A stretch of DNA of 64,000 nucleotides, from the NCBI GenBank assembly GCA_018806915.1, contig JAGKQI010000102.1:806001-870000 (forward strand), given 5' to 3'. Both the position numbers and the translations under genes were made by a program. Source of the stretch: Phytophthora colocasiae. Lineage: Eukaryota; Oomycota; Peronosporomycetes; Peronosporales; Peronosporaceae. The notes beneath the pieces were generated by a model. The model saw only the letters and a program-made list of their open reading frames with translations, made no database searches and was not told the origin of the DNA. Below are positions 55,437 through 64,000 of this stretch, one piece after another; within the stretch, counting starts at the first letter, position 1; each line of letters begins with the position of its first letter.

Positions 55437-55975
55437 ATGGACCAGGTCTCCCAGAAGACTCGCAACAAAGGGGTTGCAATCTCAGCACTAATCCGCGAGC
55501 GTAAGTACGTCTTGGGAGTATTCACTTGATCTCAAGGTTTAATCGAAATGCCTGTCATTTGTAGAGCAAGAGCGCTATCGGCAGCACGATCCACACCTCC
55601 ACACTGCTCTCGATGAGGTCTACCAGTACGTTACGACCAAGATTGACCCTGTGTTGACCAAGGCTCTGGAAGAGGTTCTGCTGTATCAACCTGACCAGAC
55701 AGCCGACTTTCTCGCGAATGCAGTACGCGGCACTCTCAACCTCAAGAAATACAACTATGTGGTATGTGAAGCATTCTTATCAATCTGTTGAGAAGAAGAT
55801 CTTACCATATATGTTTTACCTTTTCTTCTCGTAGGAACTGAAACGACAGCTTTATTTTGACCGGAAAGTCCGACATTTGATGGTTCTTGCTATGAACAAT
55901 GCCATTCGAGAGCGTCCTGCTGATCCAAAGGAGTTCTTAGCGGAGCTCTTTGAATCCCGATCCAGGTTTTACTAA
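55437..55975 (+). CDS. Dpy-30-motif small protein
   Basis: Three exons, 55437-55500, 55565-55761 and 55835-55975, encode 133 residues with matching intron phases. The C-terminus (NNAIRERPADPKEFLAELF) fits the Dpy-30 motif, a short helical dimerisation fold related to the RIIa domain. The middle (ALEEVLLYQPDQTADFLANA) looks like a second, diverged copy. Proteins with this fold serve in axonemal radial spokes, A-kinase anchoring and COMPASS complexes. The neighbouring CEP162-like gene makes a flagellar role attractive, but this is inference. The gene begins about 240 bases after the 4EHP stop in the same direction. Confidence 0.75.
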
Positions 55976-56043
55976 TTTTACGAACACGACAAGTTTTAAA
56001 TCGGTGCCAAATTCCATCTTGTCGGAAGCTCTTCTAGGTAGGA

Positions 56044-56971
56044 ATGACTCAATCGAAGCACGCGCTGGTAGTTGGTGCATCGTCGGGTATTGGACGTGCA
56101 GTGGCCCATGAGGTGGCCCCTCTCGTGACGGACTCGACGCTCGCTTCTCGTTCGTGTCCGGCCGTTGATCAAAGCGAAGAACCCCAATATCAACGTTACC
56201 CATGAGAAGCTGGACGTGTCGAGTCTACATGAGGTCCGCAAGTTTTTTTTTTTACGGACAAGCACAAGGACGCGGGGTTTAACTGGATAGTCATGTCCCC
56301 CGGGATCTTCTCGCTGAATGGACGTACTGAGACCTCCGAAGGCCTCGATGTCAAGATGACCACGCACTACTATGGTCGGTAACTTGTTGATCAACCTGGG
56401 GTTGTACTGCATATAGATATTCACGCATTGTTCAATAGTTTTATGACTTTTGCTTCCATCCTTAAACCGCCCGCTAAACATTTTAGCAGCTGCAGCCGGA
56501 GGAAAACCAGATATCAAAGACTTGATCTCAAGAAGACATTCTCCATCAAACGATGCGCCGATTTCACCACACTTACTCGTACGTATTCGACTGTTTGAAT
56601 CGGCCCAGACCTAAATCTTTGCGTGCTTTTGAGTAGAGACCTCATGGCTCAGGCTTTCTCGGAGAAATCGCCTGAAGCCAGCTTCATGCACGCAGCCCCC
56701 GGCGCTGTGGCGACGTCAATAGCCGACCACTTGCCGTGGTCTGCCTGTCTTCCAGCGAACGCCCTATCGGCTTTAATCGCTCGGTCACCGGAAGAATGTG
56801 CCAAGTCGATGGTGTCGGCACTGACCAGGGACGAGTTCAGGTCTGGCTGGTACCTCGTCCAAGGATGGAAACCCTATCCAACCGACCAGGTTCCAGACAG
56901 AGGAGATGAAGGAAATCGTGTGGAAACATTCGGTCAATATGATCGACCAAGTGCTGCAGCAGGAAGATTAA
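56044..56971 (+). pseudogene. Short-chain dehydrogenase/reductase pseudogene
   Basis: The ATG at 56044 opens an SDR start (ALVVGASSGIGRAVAHEVA, the nucleotide-binding Gly motif). The frame is lost near 56170, then protein-like sequence resumes (NVTHEKLDVSSLHEVRKF, WIVMSPGIFSLNGRTETSEG), interrupted by a run of ten T near 56245. After about 200 bases of inserted DNA the 3' part resumes near 56640 (EKSPEASFMHAAPGAVATS, PEECAKSMVSALTRDEF) and ends, after another shift near 56895, at the TAA of 56971. The catalytic Tyr-Lys region is missing, replaced by the insert. It is dead. Confidence 0.75.
56390..56615 (-). pseudogene. YqaJ-like exonuclease fragment nested in the SDR pseudogene
   Basis: A minus frame reads IGASFDGECLLEIKS followed by a helix-rich stretch (KTIEQCVNIYMQYN). 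YqaJ/lambda-exonuclease-type nucleases carry GASPDG and LLEIK as catalytic motifs; here Phe replaces Pro. Both ends of the frame run into SDR-derived sequence of the opposite strand. I take it as a fragment of a mobile element that landed in the SDR gene. Assignment is from the short motif only. Confidence 0.4.
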
Positions 56972-57214
56972 CCAGCACATTTGTAGCCGTTGCAGCTCGA
57001 CCGCATAGTCTTACCGTGTTAAATCTCCAAGTGAAAGCGTTTGCTGTTCGTACGCTTACAGCCCATGTGGGACCTTTTGAAAAAGAGCCGTGCCATGGTT
57101 GTACATGTATGCAATGCCCATCTGGAACTCCGTGCACTTTTCTCGTGCACCTCCCCCACAGTTCATTCATTTCGGTTTCTGCTTCAAGACGGTTGCGTTC
57201 CTGCCACCCAAGCG

Positions 57215-58201
57215 ATGAGTTCTTTGTCACAGTTACTACTGCTGCAGACACTTGTAGCTGGCCACTACGTGTCTGCAGGATACTATGCACAACCTAATAT
57301 CAACATCGCCACCGTCGTCTCCATGTCCGACGGCTTAACGACTGCGCATTCTTCCACTTCTTTGGAAGAGAATTTCGAGGAGAGAATCGATGTCGTTCTC
57401 GTTGGCAACGACTCAGTCGCCAGCACGTGGATGAACACTATTGACGGATTCGAATCCACTGCGGACAACAAAGTCCTGTATCAACCAGAGAAATGGTCAC
57501 TCATTGAAAATGGCACGCAGGATGACGAATTTTCGTCGTACTGGGCACGATTCCAGGCTGTGGACAATTTCAGTGCGTCTATGGTAGTTTGCGCTACGAT
57601 GGCCGAGTGGAACAGCTCCTGGAATGAAGATAAAGCAGCTCTATCAGCTGTAGACGTGATGGATCGATTGAACGACAACTGCGGGGTGAATGACACCATC
57701 GCGGTGGCATTTACCTCTGCAGTCTCGACTACTGCTCTCAAGTATTTGGAGGGGGAGATTGCAGTCAATGACGCTGTTGCTCCGTTCACTATGGTCGATG
57801 TGGACAGTGAAGTGTTCCCAGAAGCTACTGACCGCTTGTTCGTCCGTTTGGCTAATGGACTTTGTCCTCGAGATGAATCTGCGCTTGAACTATCGTCATT
57901 GAGCAGTACTGAAGCTCCATTGATCAGTCTCTTCAGAGGAGAAATGTGCGCTCCTTTCGGCTCCAAACCACCGAAGAAGAAGGACGACGAGGAGAAGTCT
58001 GACTGGAAGAAGGACCTCAAGTTTATTGTACCTGTTGGTGTCTGCGTCTTCATACTGGGATGTGCTGGGTTGGTCTACCTTGTACGTAAGAAGAAAAAGG
58101 AGGAGGTTGCAAAGATTGAAACGACAACAGATACCCCAAAGGCGGAGGAGAAAGATGACCCCTCTAGTTTACCTTACGTGCTCACAGTTCACCCCGTGTA
58201 A
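57215..58201 (+). CDS. Type I membrane protein, function unknown
   Basis: A single-exon protein of 328 residues. It starts with a hydrophobic signal peptide (SSLSQLLLLQTLVAGHYVSA, cleavage probably after the Ala-Gly region). An extracytoplasmic domain of about 240 residues follows, with several Asn-x-Ser/Thr sites (NGT, NFS, NSS, NDT) and four or five Cys. A single transmembrane helix (FIVPVGVCVFILGCAGLVYLV) comes next, then a basic stop-transfer (RKKKKEE) and a short Thr/Pro/Lys-rich tail. A Lys/Asp-rich linker (KPPKKKDDEEKSDWKKD) precedes the helix. No family is recognised. The open frame extends upstream to 57041, but the ATG at 57215 places the signal peptide at the N-terminus. Confidence 0.8.
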   Translation: MSSLSQLLLLQTLVAGHYVSAGYYAQPNINIATVVSMSDGLTTAHSSTSLEENFEERIDVVLVGNDSVASTWMNTIDGFESTADNKVLYQPEKWSLIENGTQDDEFSSYWARFQAVDNFSASMVVCATMAEWNSSWNEDKAALSAVDVMDRLNDNCGVNDTIAVAFTSAVSTTALKYLEGEIAVNDAVAPFTMVDVDSEVFPEATDRLFVRLANGLCPRDESALELSSLSSTEAPLISLFRGEMCAPFGSKPPKKKDDEEKSDWKKDLKFIVPVGVCVFILGCAGLVYLVRKKKKEEVAKIETTTDTPKAEEKDDPSSLPYVLTVHPV

Positions 58202-58516
58202 AGTAACCTTATGAACAGAATACCATCCAAATGCTATAGAAGTCCTTGCCAAGTTCTTTGCTGCATCCTTCCTGTTACGCGGCATGAAGTTCAACTAACA
58301 CGACTACAACAGTTGATCCCAACATCGCCACAGCTACAGCCTTCGAGAGAGGGCATACGACATTACCTTACGTCCTCGTGAATCGTGAGGACATTCACGA
58401 TTCATTGTCAGCTCCAGGCTGACACTTTATGAATACTGAAAACAGTCATATCCGTCAAAATTCACAAATGCATTGTGGTTGGCACTATATATCGCGTGGG
58501 TCTCTATCACAACAAC
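58202..58516. other. Convergent intergenic region
   Basis: The 3' flanks of the membrane-protein gene and ATP12. One inverted repeat pair is visible (CCTCGTGAATC near 58372 and GATTCATTG/CACGATTC words nearby), otherwise nothing. Confidence 0.4.
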
Positions 58517-59515
58517 TTAGTGCTTGTTCTCCAGCAGATAGAGCAGGAAGGACGCGCTCGATAGTTTCACGGCACAGTTGACGCGGTCGAGATCGTGACC
58601 GCCTTCCACCATCCCCCAGTTGTTGATCTGGAATTCCTCCTCCAAGCGACAAATTTCCACGGCCTCCTTCGCCGTAATGTGGCGCTTGAAGACTGCTAAT
58701 GCCGTGATCAGCGACTGCAGCACAATAGAATCGTCAGTAACCACGTGTTAACTCCCATAGTAAACACAGGATCTCGTCACCTTGCACTCCTTCGTCAGTG
58801 TGCGCATGGCCGTCAGCTCAAAGTCGTTCAACTGTAAACAAAACCACATCCATCAGACTCCTACTATCTCCAACAATTGCTCATCTGTACAAACCTTCTC
58901 CAAATGTGCGCGGACATTGTCCACAAGCTGCTGGTCGTGGGCCAAGCTGTCGATGCTGCCGTGGCTCACGTCCACTTCTCCTTCGAACGTTTCACCAAAC
59001 CACTTGCGAATAGGCTTCCACTTCTTCTGCTGAAGATTCACCAGCTTCTCCTGCTGATCAGCTGTCACCTGATAGCACACTGTGTCTGTGTGCAGGTAGT
59101 GCATCATCTCTTCGATGGTTTCCTGGCTGCTGGAAGTGTACACGAGGTCCAGTGCCGTGGACGCCAACGTCATGATAGGCATCGTCGCAGGACGGATGTC
59201 ATGGCTCTGTGCGTCCCATTCATGGGCAACAGCATACGCCATGGCACGAGTAGGGAGTCTCACAGGCTGCTGGCGAGGAGTTTTAACTGTTTTACCATCC
59301 AGAGTCACCGCGTAGAGTTTCCGCGGCTCCTTGCCAGCTTCCACCACCGGTTCCTCCACGTCCTTCACGCCCACGTCCTTGTAGAAGCGCAAGACACCTG
59401 TGATCTTGGGGCCGGAAATGCCTCCGGCGCCTGCCTTGGCCGAGAACGAGCGCGTGGCCAGCGCCTTCACTTGCGTCCGAGCACTCAGCATTTTGCGGCC
59501 GCAGATCATTATCAA
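58517..59515 (-). CDS. ATPAF2: ATP12, mitochondrial F1-ATPase assembly chaperone
   Basis: Three exons, 59515-58895, 58831-58781 and 58714-58517, with phase-0 GT-AG introns. A basic, Ser/Ala-rich N-terminus (MLSARTQVKALATRSFSAK) looks like a mitochondrial presequence; either the first Met or the one nine residues later could start it. The body matches ATP12: RKLYAVTLDGKTVKTPRQQ, AYAVAHEWDAQ, PATMPIMTLASTALD, TDTVCYQV, and the end FKRHITAKEAVEICRLEEEF with INNWGMVEGGHD. ATP12 binds the F1 alpha subunit in the matrix and is needed for F1 assembly. The acidic EEEF-Q region and WG motif fit the conserved end of the family. Confidence 0.93.
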
Positions 59516-59581
59516 GTGTGGAGGAGGCGAGTGGGTCTGCTAAGTACGATATTGGGTCGAATTACAACTTTTGTTAGAAAC
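59516..59581. promoter_or_regulatory. Bidirectional promoter region, ATP12 / RPB4
   Basis: Only 66 bases lie between the two divergent start codons, so the transcripts must start within this gap or inside the opposite gene's 5' end. No TATA box is visible. Confidence 0.5.
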
Positions 59582-60196
59582 ATGTCTGCGAACCCGCAGC
59601 ACGTGGTGGACACGGAGGACGCGGCGGAGCTCAACCTGGGCGACGACTTCCGCAATGAGACGTGTCTGTCTAACGCCGAGGTGGCTGTCATCCTCGAGAA
59701 GCAGAAGTCCGACTACGAGACGCAGGAGAAGCAGCTGACCAAGTACGTTATTTAGTGGCAATTGATACGCTTTTTCGCTCGAACTACCAGTTTTCTTTTG
59801 CTCATTGTTGTGCGATTATAGTGTGTTTCAGAAGACGTACTCGTATGTGCAGCGTTTTAGCGGTACCAAAGATCCCGTAGCCAACCAAGCTTCCGTCACC
59901 GAGCTCCGCGAGTATGCCACCTCTGGTTGTTAAAGTATATTCGCGGAGAACTAACGGTTTATGCTGTATTGCTCTACAGGGCTTTAATGTCGTTGGCGTT
60001 CCAGCGTGAGGAGGAAGGTGAAACAGTTGAGTACCGTCTGGAGGAGTTCGAGATCGCATGTCTGTCCAATCTGAATCCCGAAGAGGTGGAAGAGGCCGTA
60101 GCTCTCATCCCCAGTCTGCACAAGCGCTTCGCTGAAGATGAAATTGAAGAGATCCTGGGCATTGTGTCGCGTACGGCAGCTCGCATGTTCGGATAA
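59582..60196 (+). CDS. RPB4: RNA polymerase II subunit RPB4
   Basis: Exons 59582-59742, 59822-59911 and 59980-60196 (161, 90 and 217 bases, both introns phase 2) encode 155 residues. Matches RPB4: LNLGDDFRNETCLSNAEVAV at the start and EEFEIACLSNLNPEEVEEA then ALIPSL and DEIEEILGIVSR in the HRDC-like C-terminal half. RPB4 pairs with RPB7 to form the stalk of RNA polymerase II, with roles in initiation and RNA handling. It diverges from ATP12 and lies 107 bases upstream of the helicase gene. A paralogue is at 61844-62415. Confidence 0.95.
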
Positions 60197-60303
60197 CTTG
60201 GCAAGGTTGTAGCGTCATTCCAACGCTTGTAACAGGTTAACAGGTTAAATAACATGCTACATCACACGTCACATATCAAACAGAGAGAATTACTGGCGAT
60301 ACG

Positions 60304-61776
60304 ATGGACGAATATGTACCAAGACGTAAGCGACGCCGCGCTGAGCCCACAGTAGCCCCGCCAGCACCTAAAGCTTACCACTCTGTCGACAGCTCTATAA
60401 GAGAAGCCTCTGCAACTCAAGAAACGTTATGGTTGCGTCAAGAGCGAGGAATCGTTGTCGAAGGAGAAGGCCCAATTCCGACCCCAATCCGCAGTTTTCA
60501 AGAGCTCTCACTGCCCCCAGACGTCATTTCCGTTCTACACTCACGTGGAGTGTCGACTCCATCGGCTATTCAAGCACAGACACTTCCTTGTGTCTACCAA
60601 CGTCGCGATGTTGTTGCACTGGCCCCGACTGGCAGTGGGAAGACACTGTGTTACATCCTCCCAATGCTCGGACTGTTGCGGAGCCAACTTTATCCTGATA
60701 TTGCTGCTTATCCAACAATGCCGACATTACCTTATGCGTTGGTCATCGTGCCAACACGAGAACTTGTTGATCAAGTGGTGCAAGATCTAGTATCGTTCTT
60801 CCCAAAGTCGCCGAATCCACCAATCGTTGGGATCTGTGGCGGTATTCCTGTTGACGAACAGCTTGCACAGCTTAGACAACACACGAATAGTGCTGTTGCA
60901 GTGGTTGCTACTCCAGGAAGACTCCTGCATCTCGCCCAACGTCATGGATCGACATTATCGCTCGGACAGGTTTTTCTCTTTGTAGTCGACGAAGTAGATC
61001 GTATACTGGAAGCTCCCGAGATGGAGACGCAGTTGCGGGAAATCCTTCAGCTTTCAGACGCTCCAGGTCGGCAAACTCTGCTACTCTCTGCTACGCTTCC
61101 TGCCTTTTTGCCTCGATTGGCAAGATCTGCAGTACAACGACCAATTACGATTCGAGTTGAGGAAGCAAACTTATCGACTCAACTTTCGTCAACTAGTTCT
61201 TCAGCAATGATGCTAGCCCTCTCTACAAGTTCAAATGTGGTTCATGATGTGCAGTTCATGCATCCAGCAGAGAAAAACTCTCGTCTACTGTCTGTGTTAC
61301 GTGCGACCAAGCAACCGCCAGTTTTAGTGTTCTGCAACTCGCGGTTAAGTGTTGAACGAGTGGGTCGCTTTCTACGAAACGAACAATTCCATGTAGCTCC
61401 GCTTCATGGTGGTCAATCGCAAGGGTATCGCACTCAAGTGTTACGTTTGTTTCGAGCAGGGTATGTAGACGTACTGGTGGCAACGGATTTGGCCTCGCGA
61501 GGATTGGATCTGCCTGGGGTCGAGCATGTTGTGTTGTTTGATATGCCACATGCGATTGAAGACTACGTGCATCGCTGCGGTCGTACAGGGAGACATCCTG
61601 GAGGTGACACGGGAGGCTCTGATGTGTCGGGGAAAGCCACATCTTTCCTGACTCGCGAATGCGCGATCGCTGTGGAACTGAAGGAAGTGTTACGTGCAGC
61701 TAAACAATCACTGCCGCGTGAATTGGAGGTCCCCAGACTCTTTCAACCACTAGCGAATTCTGTTCAAGAACAGTAG
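60304..61776 (+). CDS. DEAD-box-family RNA helicase, DDX41-like
   Basis: A 490-residue intronless protein. The N-terminus MDEYVPRRKRRR and GIVVEGEGPIPTPIRSF recall DDX41/Abstrakt. Helicase motifs: Q motif with Gln90; I, APTGSGKT (107-114); Ia, PTRELV; Ib, ATPGRLL; II, DEVD (229-232) instead of DEAD; III, SAT (262-264); IV, VFCNSR; V, ATDLASRGLDLPGVE; VI, HRCGRTGR. DDX41 proteins are usually about 600 residues with a CCHC knuckle at the C-terminus; here the knuckle is absent and the protein ends soon after motif VI. The role is probably in splicing or RNA remodelling. It is flanked by two RPB4 genes. Confidence 0.88.
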   Translation: MDEYVPRRKRRRAEPTVAPPAPKAYHSVDSSIREASATQETLWLRQERGIVVEGEGPIPTPIRSFQELSLPPDVISVLHSRGVSTPSAIQAQTLPCVYQRRDVVALAPTGSGKTLCYILPMLGLLRSQLYPDIAAYPTMPTLPYALVIVPTRELVDQVVQDLVSFFPKSPNPPIVGICGGIPVDEQLAQLRQHTNSAVAVVATPGRLLHLAQRHGSTLSLGQVFLFVVDEVDRILEAPEMETQLREILQLSDAPGRQTLLLSATLPAFLPRLARSAVQRPITIRVEEANLSTQLSSTSSSAMMLALSTSSNVVHDVQFMHPAEKNSRLLSVLRATKQPPVLVFCNSRLSVERVGRFLRNEQFHVAPLHGGQSQGYRTQVLRLFRAGYVDVLVATDLASRGLDLPGVEHVVLFDMPHAIEDYVHRCGRTGRHPGGDTGGSDVSGKATSFLTRECAIAVELKEVLRAAKQSLPRELEVPRLFQPLANSVQEQ

Positions 61777-61843
61777 CAGACGCCCCTGGGACACTGCGTA
61801 AACTATCGGCACAGCAATTTTAAACTGGAGAATTTCAGTGGAG

Positions 61844-62415
61844 ATGGAGTATCCCATTCGTCCTTTGATGGAATCGAACGACGCCGCAGAGCTGAATCTG
61901 GGAGATGATTTTAATGACGATGTCTGTCTCTCCAACGCTGAAGTTGCTGTCATTTTGGATAAGCAGAAGGTTGACTACGTTGTGCAGAAGAAACCCTTAA
62001 CGAGGTAGTTCTTAAAGATTGATCTAACTAACGTGTAGGCGAGTTATCTAATTCATTGTAGTGTGTTTGCAAAGACGCACAAATATGTGCTGCGCTTTAC
62101 TGGAACGAAGGACCCTGTGTCCAACCAGGCCTCAGTTATTGAGCTTCGCCAGTATGCACATCTACCGTATCTGACTGTTTTCACTTTTTAACAAAATCAT
62201 TCATGTCCAGGGCCCTCCAGTCACTCGCATTCGAGCACGAAGATGGAGTGCATCAACTGGAGGAGTTTGAGGTTGCTTGCTTGTCGAATTTATATCCAGA
62301 GGATGCTGAAGAGGCCGTGACATTAATTCCAAGTCTACCCAAACATTTCATCGACAGCGAAATTGAGGAAATCTTAAGCGTGATTTCCCGCTTGACTGCA
62401 AGCATGTTCCACTGA
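61844..62415 (+). CDS. RPB4 paralogue
   Basis: Exons 61844-62004, 62062-62151 and 62211-62415 (161, 90 and 205 bases) give 151 residues. The first two exons have exactly the same lengths and phases as RPB4 at 59582, so this is a duplicate that kept the introns. All frames are open and splice sites are intact. It keeps AAELNLGDDF, CLSNAEVAVILDKQK, GTKDPVSNQAS, LEEFEVACLSNL and ALIPSL-like TLIPSLPK, but the N-terminal 10 residues, the linker before LEEFE (four residues shorter) and many helix positions differ. It may be a specialised stalk subunit or drifting toward loss; no lesion is visible. Confidence 0.85.
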
Positions 62416-62536
62416 ATCCCTCATCTTGACATGAGAGAGTAGCAAAAGCGTATTTCATTCAACATGAGTTCAACAACGATTTGTGTACTTCGAAGTACTA
62501 GTATTCTCATAATTCCAACCACATCGCCCACTGCAC

Positions 62537-64000
62537 CTATAGTTCGTATTCGCGGAAACCTTTGACGAGATTCATTACCTGGTCACCAGAAAAACGGCCA
62601 AGTGCACCGCGAGCAACAGCCAACTCCGAGAATCGCGCAACTCCGTCCGTCAATGGCCCGGTTGACGGACTGTCAACGTTGGACTGTTCGCCAGTAGCTT
62701 TAAAGAGTTGCAGCCGCTCGTACGCAACACCAGCACGCGCGATAGCAAACGGCACCGGCTCGAACGTATGGTCGCCGTACTTGACAGGTGTAGTATGATC
62801 CCCAGTGACGACGATGGTCACGTCGTTCGCAGCTTCGCCACATTCAGCGTGAATACCTTCCAACAACACCGAGATCATTTCGTCCGCGCGCTCTGTGAAG
62901 TGCACCTTCTTAGCTACATCGCGGTCGTGGCCAGCATCGTCCACGGCTTTGACGTGGACAAAACCAAAGTCAAACTCGCCTTCATGTAGCGTCTTCAACG
63001 CGGTTTCTGCCTTTGAACGCAAATTCGTGTGGTAATCTCCAGTGGCGCCTGGGGCAGTAACGATTTCAAAGCCCAGCGACATACCCAGACCAGCGATGAT
63101 GCACGTGGGGGCGATCATGAAGGGACTAAGCCCATGCATATCCGTGAACGTCGGAACGTCGATTCGTTCACCAGGACCACGAAGTAGCACTACATTTGCC
63201 GGTGGTTTTCCCTCAGCTTCACGCGCCTTGTTAATAGGGTGTTCAGAGAGCTTTTCATGAATGGCGTTCGATACCGCGTTCAACACCTTGCTGGAGTAAG
63301 CAGCTTCGGGGGTGCCGTTTAGTGGCTCCGACTTCACCAGCGGCAGACTGCACATCAAATTAAAAAGATAAGCGTTGTCACTTCAAATCGCACAACCTAC
63401 AACATGTGAAAAAAAGTTTCGAACGTACTGATCTTTCAGTGGATCCGTGCCGGTGATTTTGTCACAAAGCCCTGGGCCCTTAAACACAATCCCGCAACGG
63501 TGCTCCGTGGCATATTTTGTAGCCACCACTAGGCCAGGAAATTCAGGCAGTGTCAATCCGTTTAGAAAGCTGCAAAGTTCAATTCCCCATGCAGGAAAGT
63601 TGCGGTCCACCCGTCGGCGTTCAACGATCATCTGGCCATCTTCGTCTTTCTGCACCGTTGCGAAATTGCATTTATAGGCAACATCGCCCTTACTCATGGG
63701 GAGCCCAGCGCCCATTGCTTCAAAGGATCCACGGCCCCGGTAATGACTGCGAAATATATCACAATAAATGTCAAAATTAAGCAAACCATTGACGATCTTT
63801 GGACACACGTACACGATAGGATTGTAGCCCATGATGGACATGTGAGCTGTGTCACTGCCGCAGGCGTATCCAGGCTCCACCGGATCCATGAGGCCGGTCA
63901 GACCGCCGTCTGAAGATCAACACAGCACAACTAGAATCAGAGGTAGATCAGATCTGTCAAGTCTTTTACTGGAGGGCGTACGCGCGATGGCGTCCATGGC
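62537..64000 (-). CDS. Cofactor-independent phosphoglycerate mutase, archaeal (ApgM) type, 5' end outside window
   Basis: Exons read 64000-63982 (partial), 63909-63807, 63746-63429 and 63347-62537 with consistent phases. Motifs: LMDPVEPGYACGSDTAHMSI, MGAGLPMSKGDVAYKCN, RRVDRNFPAWGIEL, GPGERIDVPTFTDMHGLSP, GATGDYHTNLRSKAE, FVHVKAVDDAGHDRDV and VVTGDHTTPVKYGDH. These are the metal-binding Asp/His clusters of the alkaline-phosphatase superfamily in the ApgM branch. The enzyme interconverts 3- and 2-phosphoglycerate in glycolysis and gluconeogenesis without 2,3-bisphosphoglycerate. The ApgM type is best known from archaea and is patchy in eukaryotes. The N-terminal exon(s) with the catalytic Ser lie beyond the right edge. 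Confidence 0.92.

Noticed and set aside
58877..59755. 292-codon plus frame covering ATP12 and RPB4 exon 1
   Set aside because: Its first part is antisense to ATP12 and its last part is simply RPB4 exon 1 read through; the ATG at 59582 is the RPB4 start.
1..64000. tRNA, rRNA, CRISPR arrays or RXLR-type effectors
   Set aside because: I saw no cloverleaf, rRNA-like or spaced-repeat pattern, and no signal peptide followed by RXLR-EER.

Overview
This is a window of nuclear DNA from an oomycete, most likely a Phytophthora-like member of the Peronosporales. The inference rests on short GT-AG introns of about 50-110 bases, closely packed genes, an intronless class I-type myosin with a FYVE-like insert, flagellar-type genes (a CEP162-like coiled coil and a Dpy-30-motif protein), and a transposon mix of Helitrons, Crypton, MULE, Tc1/IS630 and LINE. 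The species cannot be fixed from sequence alone.

Layout. 1-2160: two leftward genes, a coiled-coil/NHL-repeat protein (cut by the window edge) and a HAD-like phosphatase. 2160-4520: no supported gene. 4525-26060: a head-to-tail Helitron array, all read on the minus strand. It holds a 0.72 kb non-autonomous derivative, two nearly identical 7.08 kb elements (A and B), and a third, chimeric element (C) whose 5' third belongs to another subfamily. At each internal junction the CTAG 3' end abuts the TCTCTAC-type 5' end. A and B also carry a small second gene whose product ends in a canonical SUMO-interacting motif. All three Rep/helicase genes are broken, at different places. 26160-38000: a graveyard of decayed transposons (MULE, two Tc1/IS630 elements, a FAR1-type MULE, a Crypton with a nested solo LTR) and a few unrecognised ORFs. 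38129-41396: a LINE with a 12-bp target-site duplication, inserted 284 bp upstream of the myosin gene.

41680-64000 is a gene-dense housekeeping block: myosin, an F-box-like/LRR protein, eIF6, CEP162-like, 4EHP (eIF4E2), a Dpy-30-motif protein, an SDR pseudogene with a nested YqaJ-like fragment, a type I membrane protein, ATP12, RPB4, a DDX41-like helicase, a second RPB4 paralogue and an archaeal-type cofactor-independent phosphoglycerate mutase (cut by the right edge). Three divergent pairs have 66-470 bp between their starts and probably share promoters. Translation factors (eIF6, 4EHP), transcription/RNA genes (RPB4 twice, DDX41-like) and flagellar or cytoskeletal genes are interleaved, but nothing shows that they form one pathway.

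Best leads: the seamless Helitron array and its SUMO-interacting accessory protein, the tandem RPB4 paralogues with conserved introns, and the myosin FYVE-like insert that has lost half of its expected zinc ligands.
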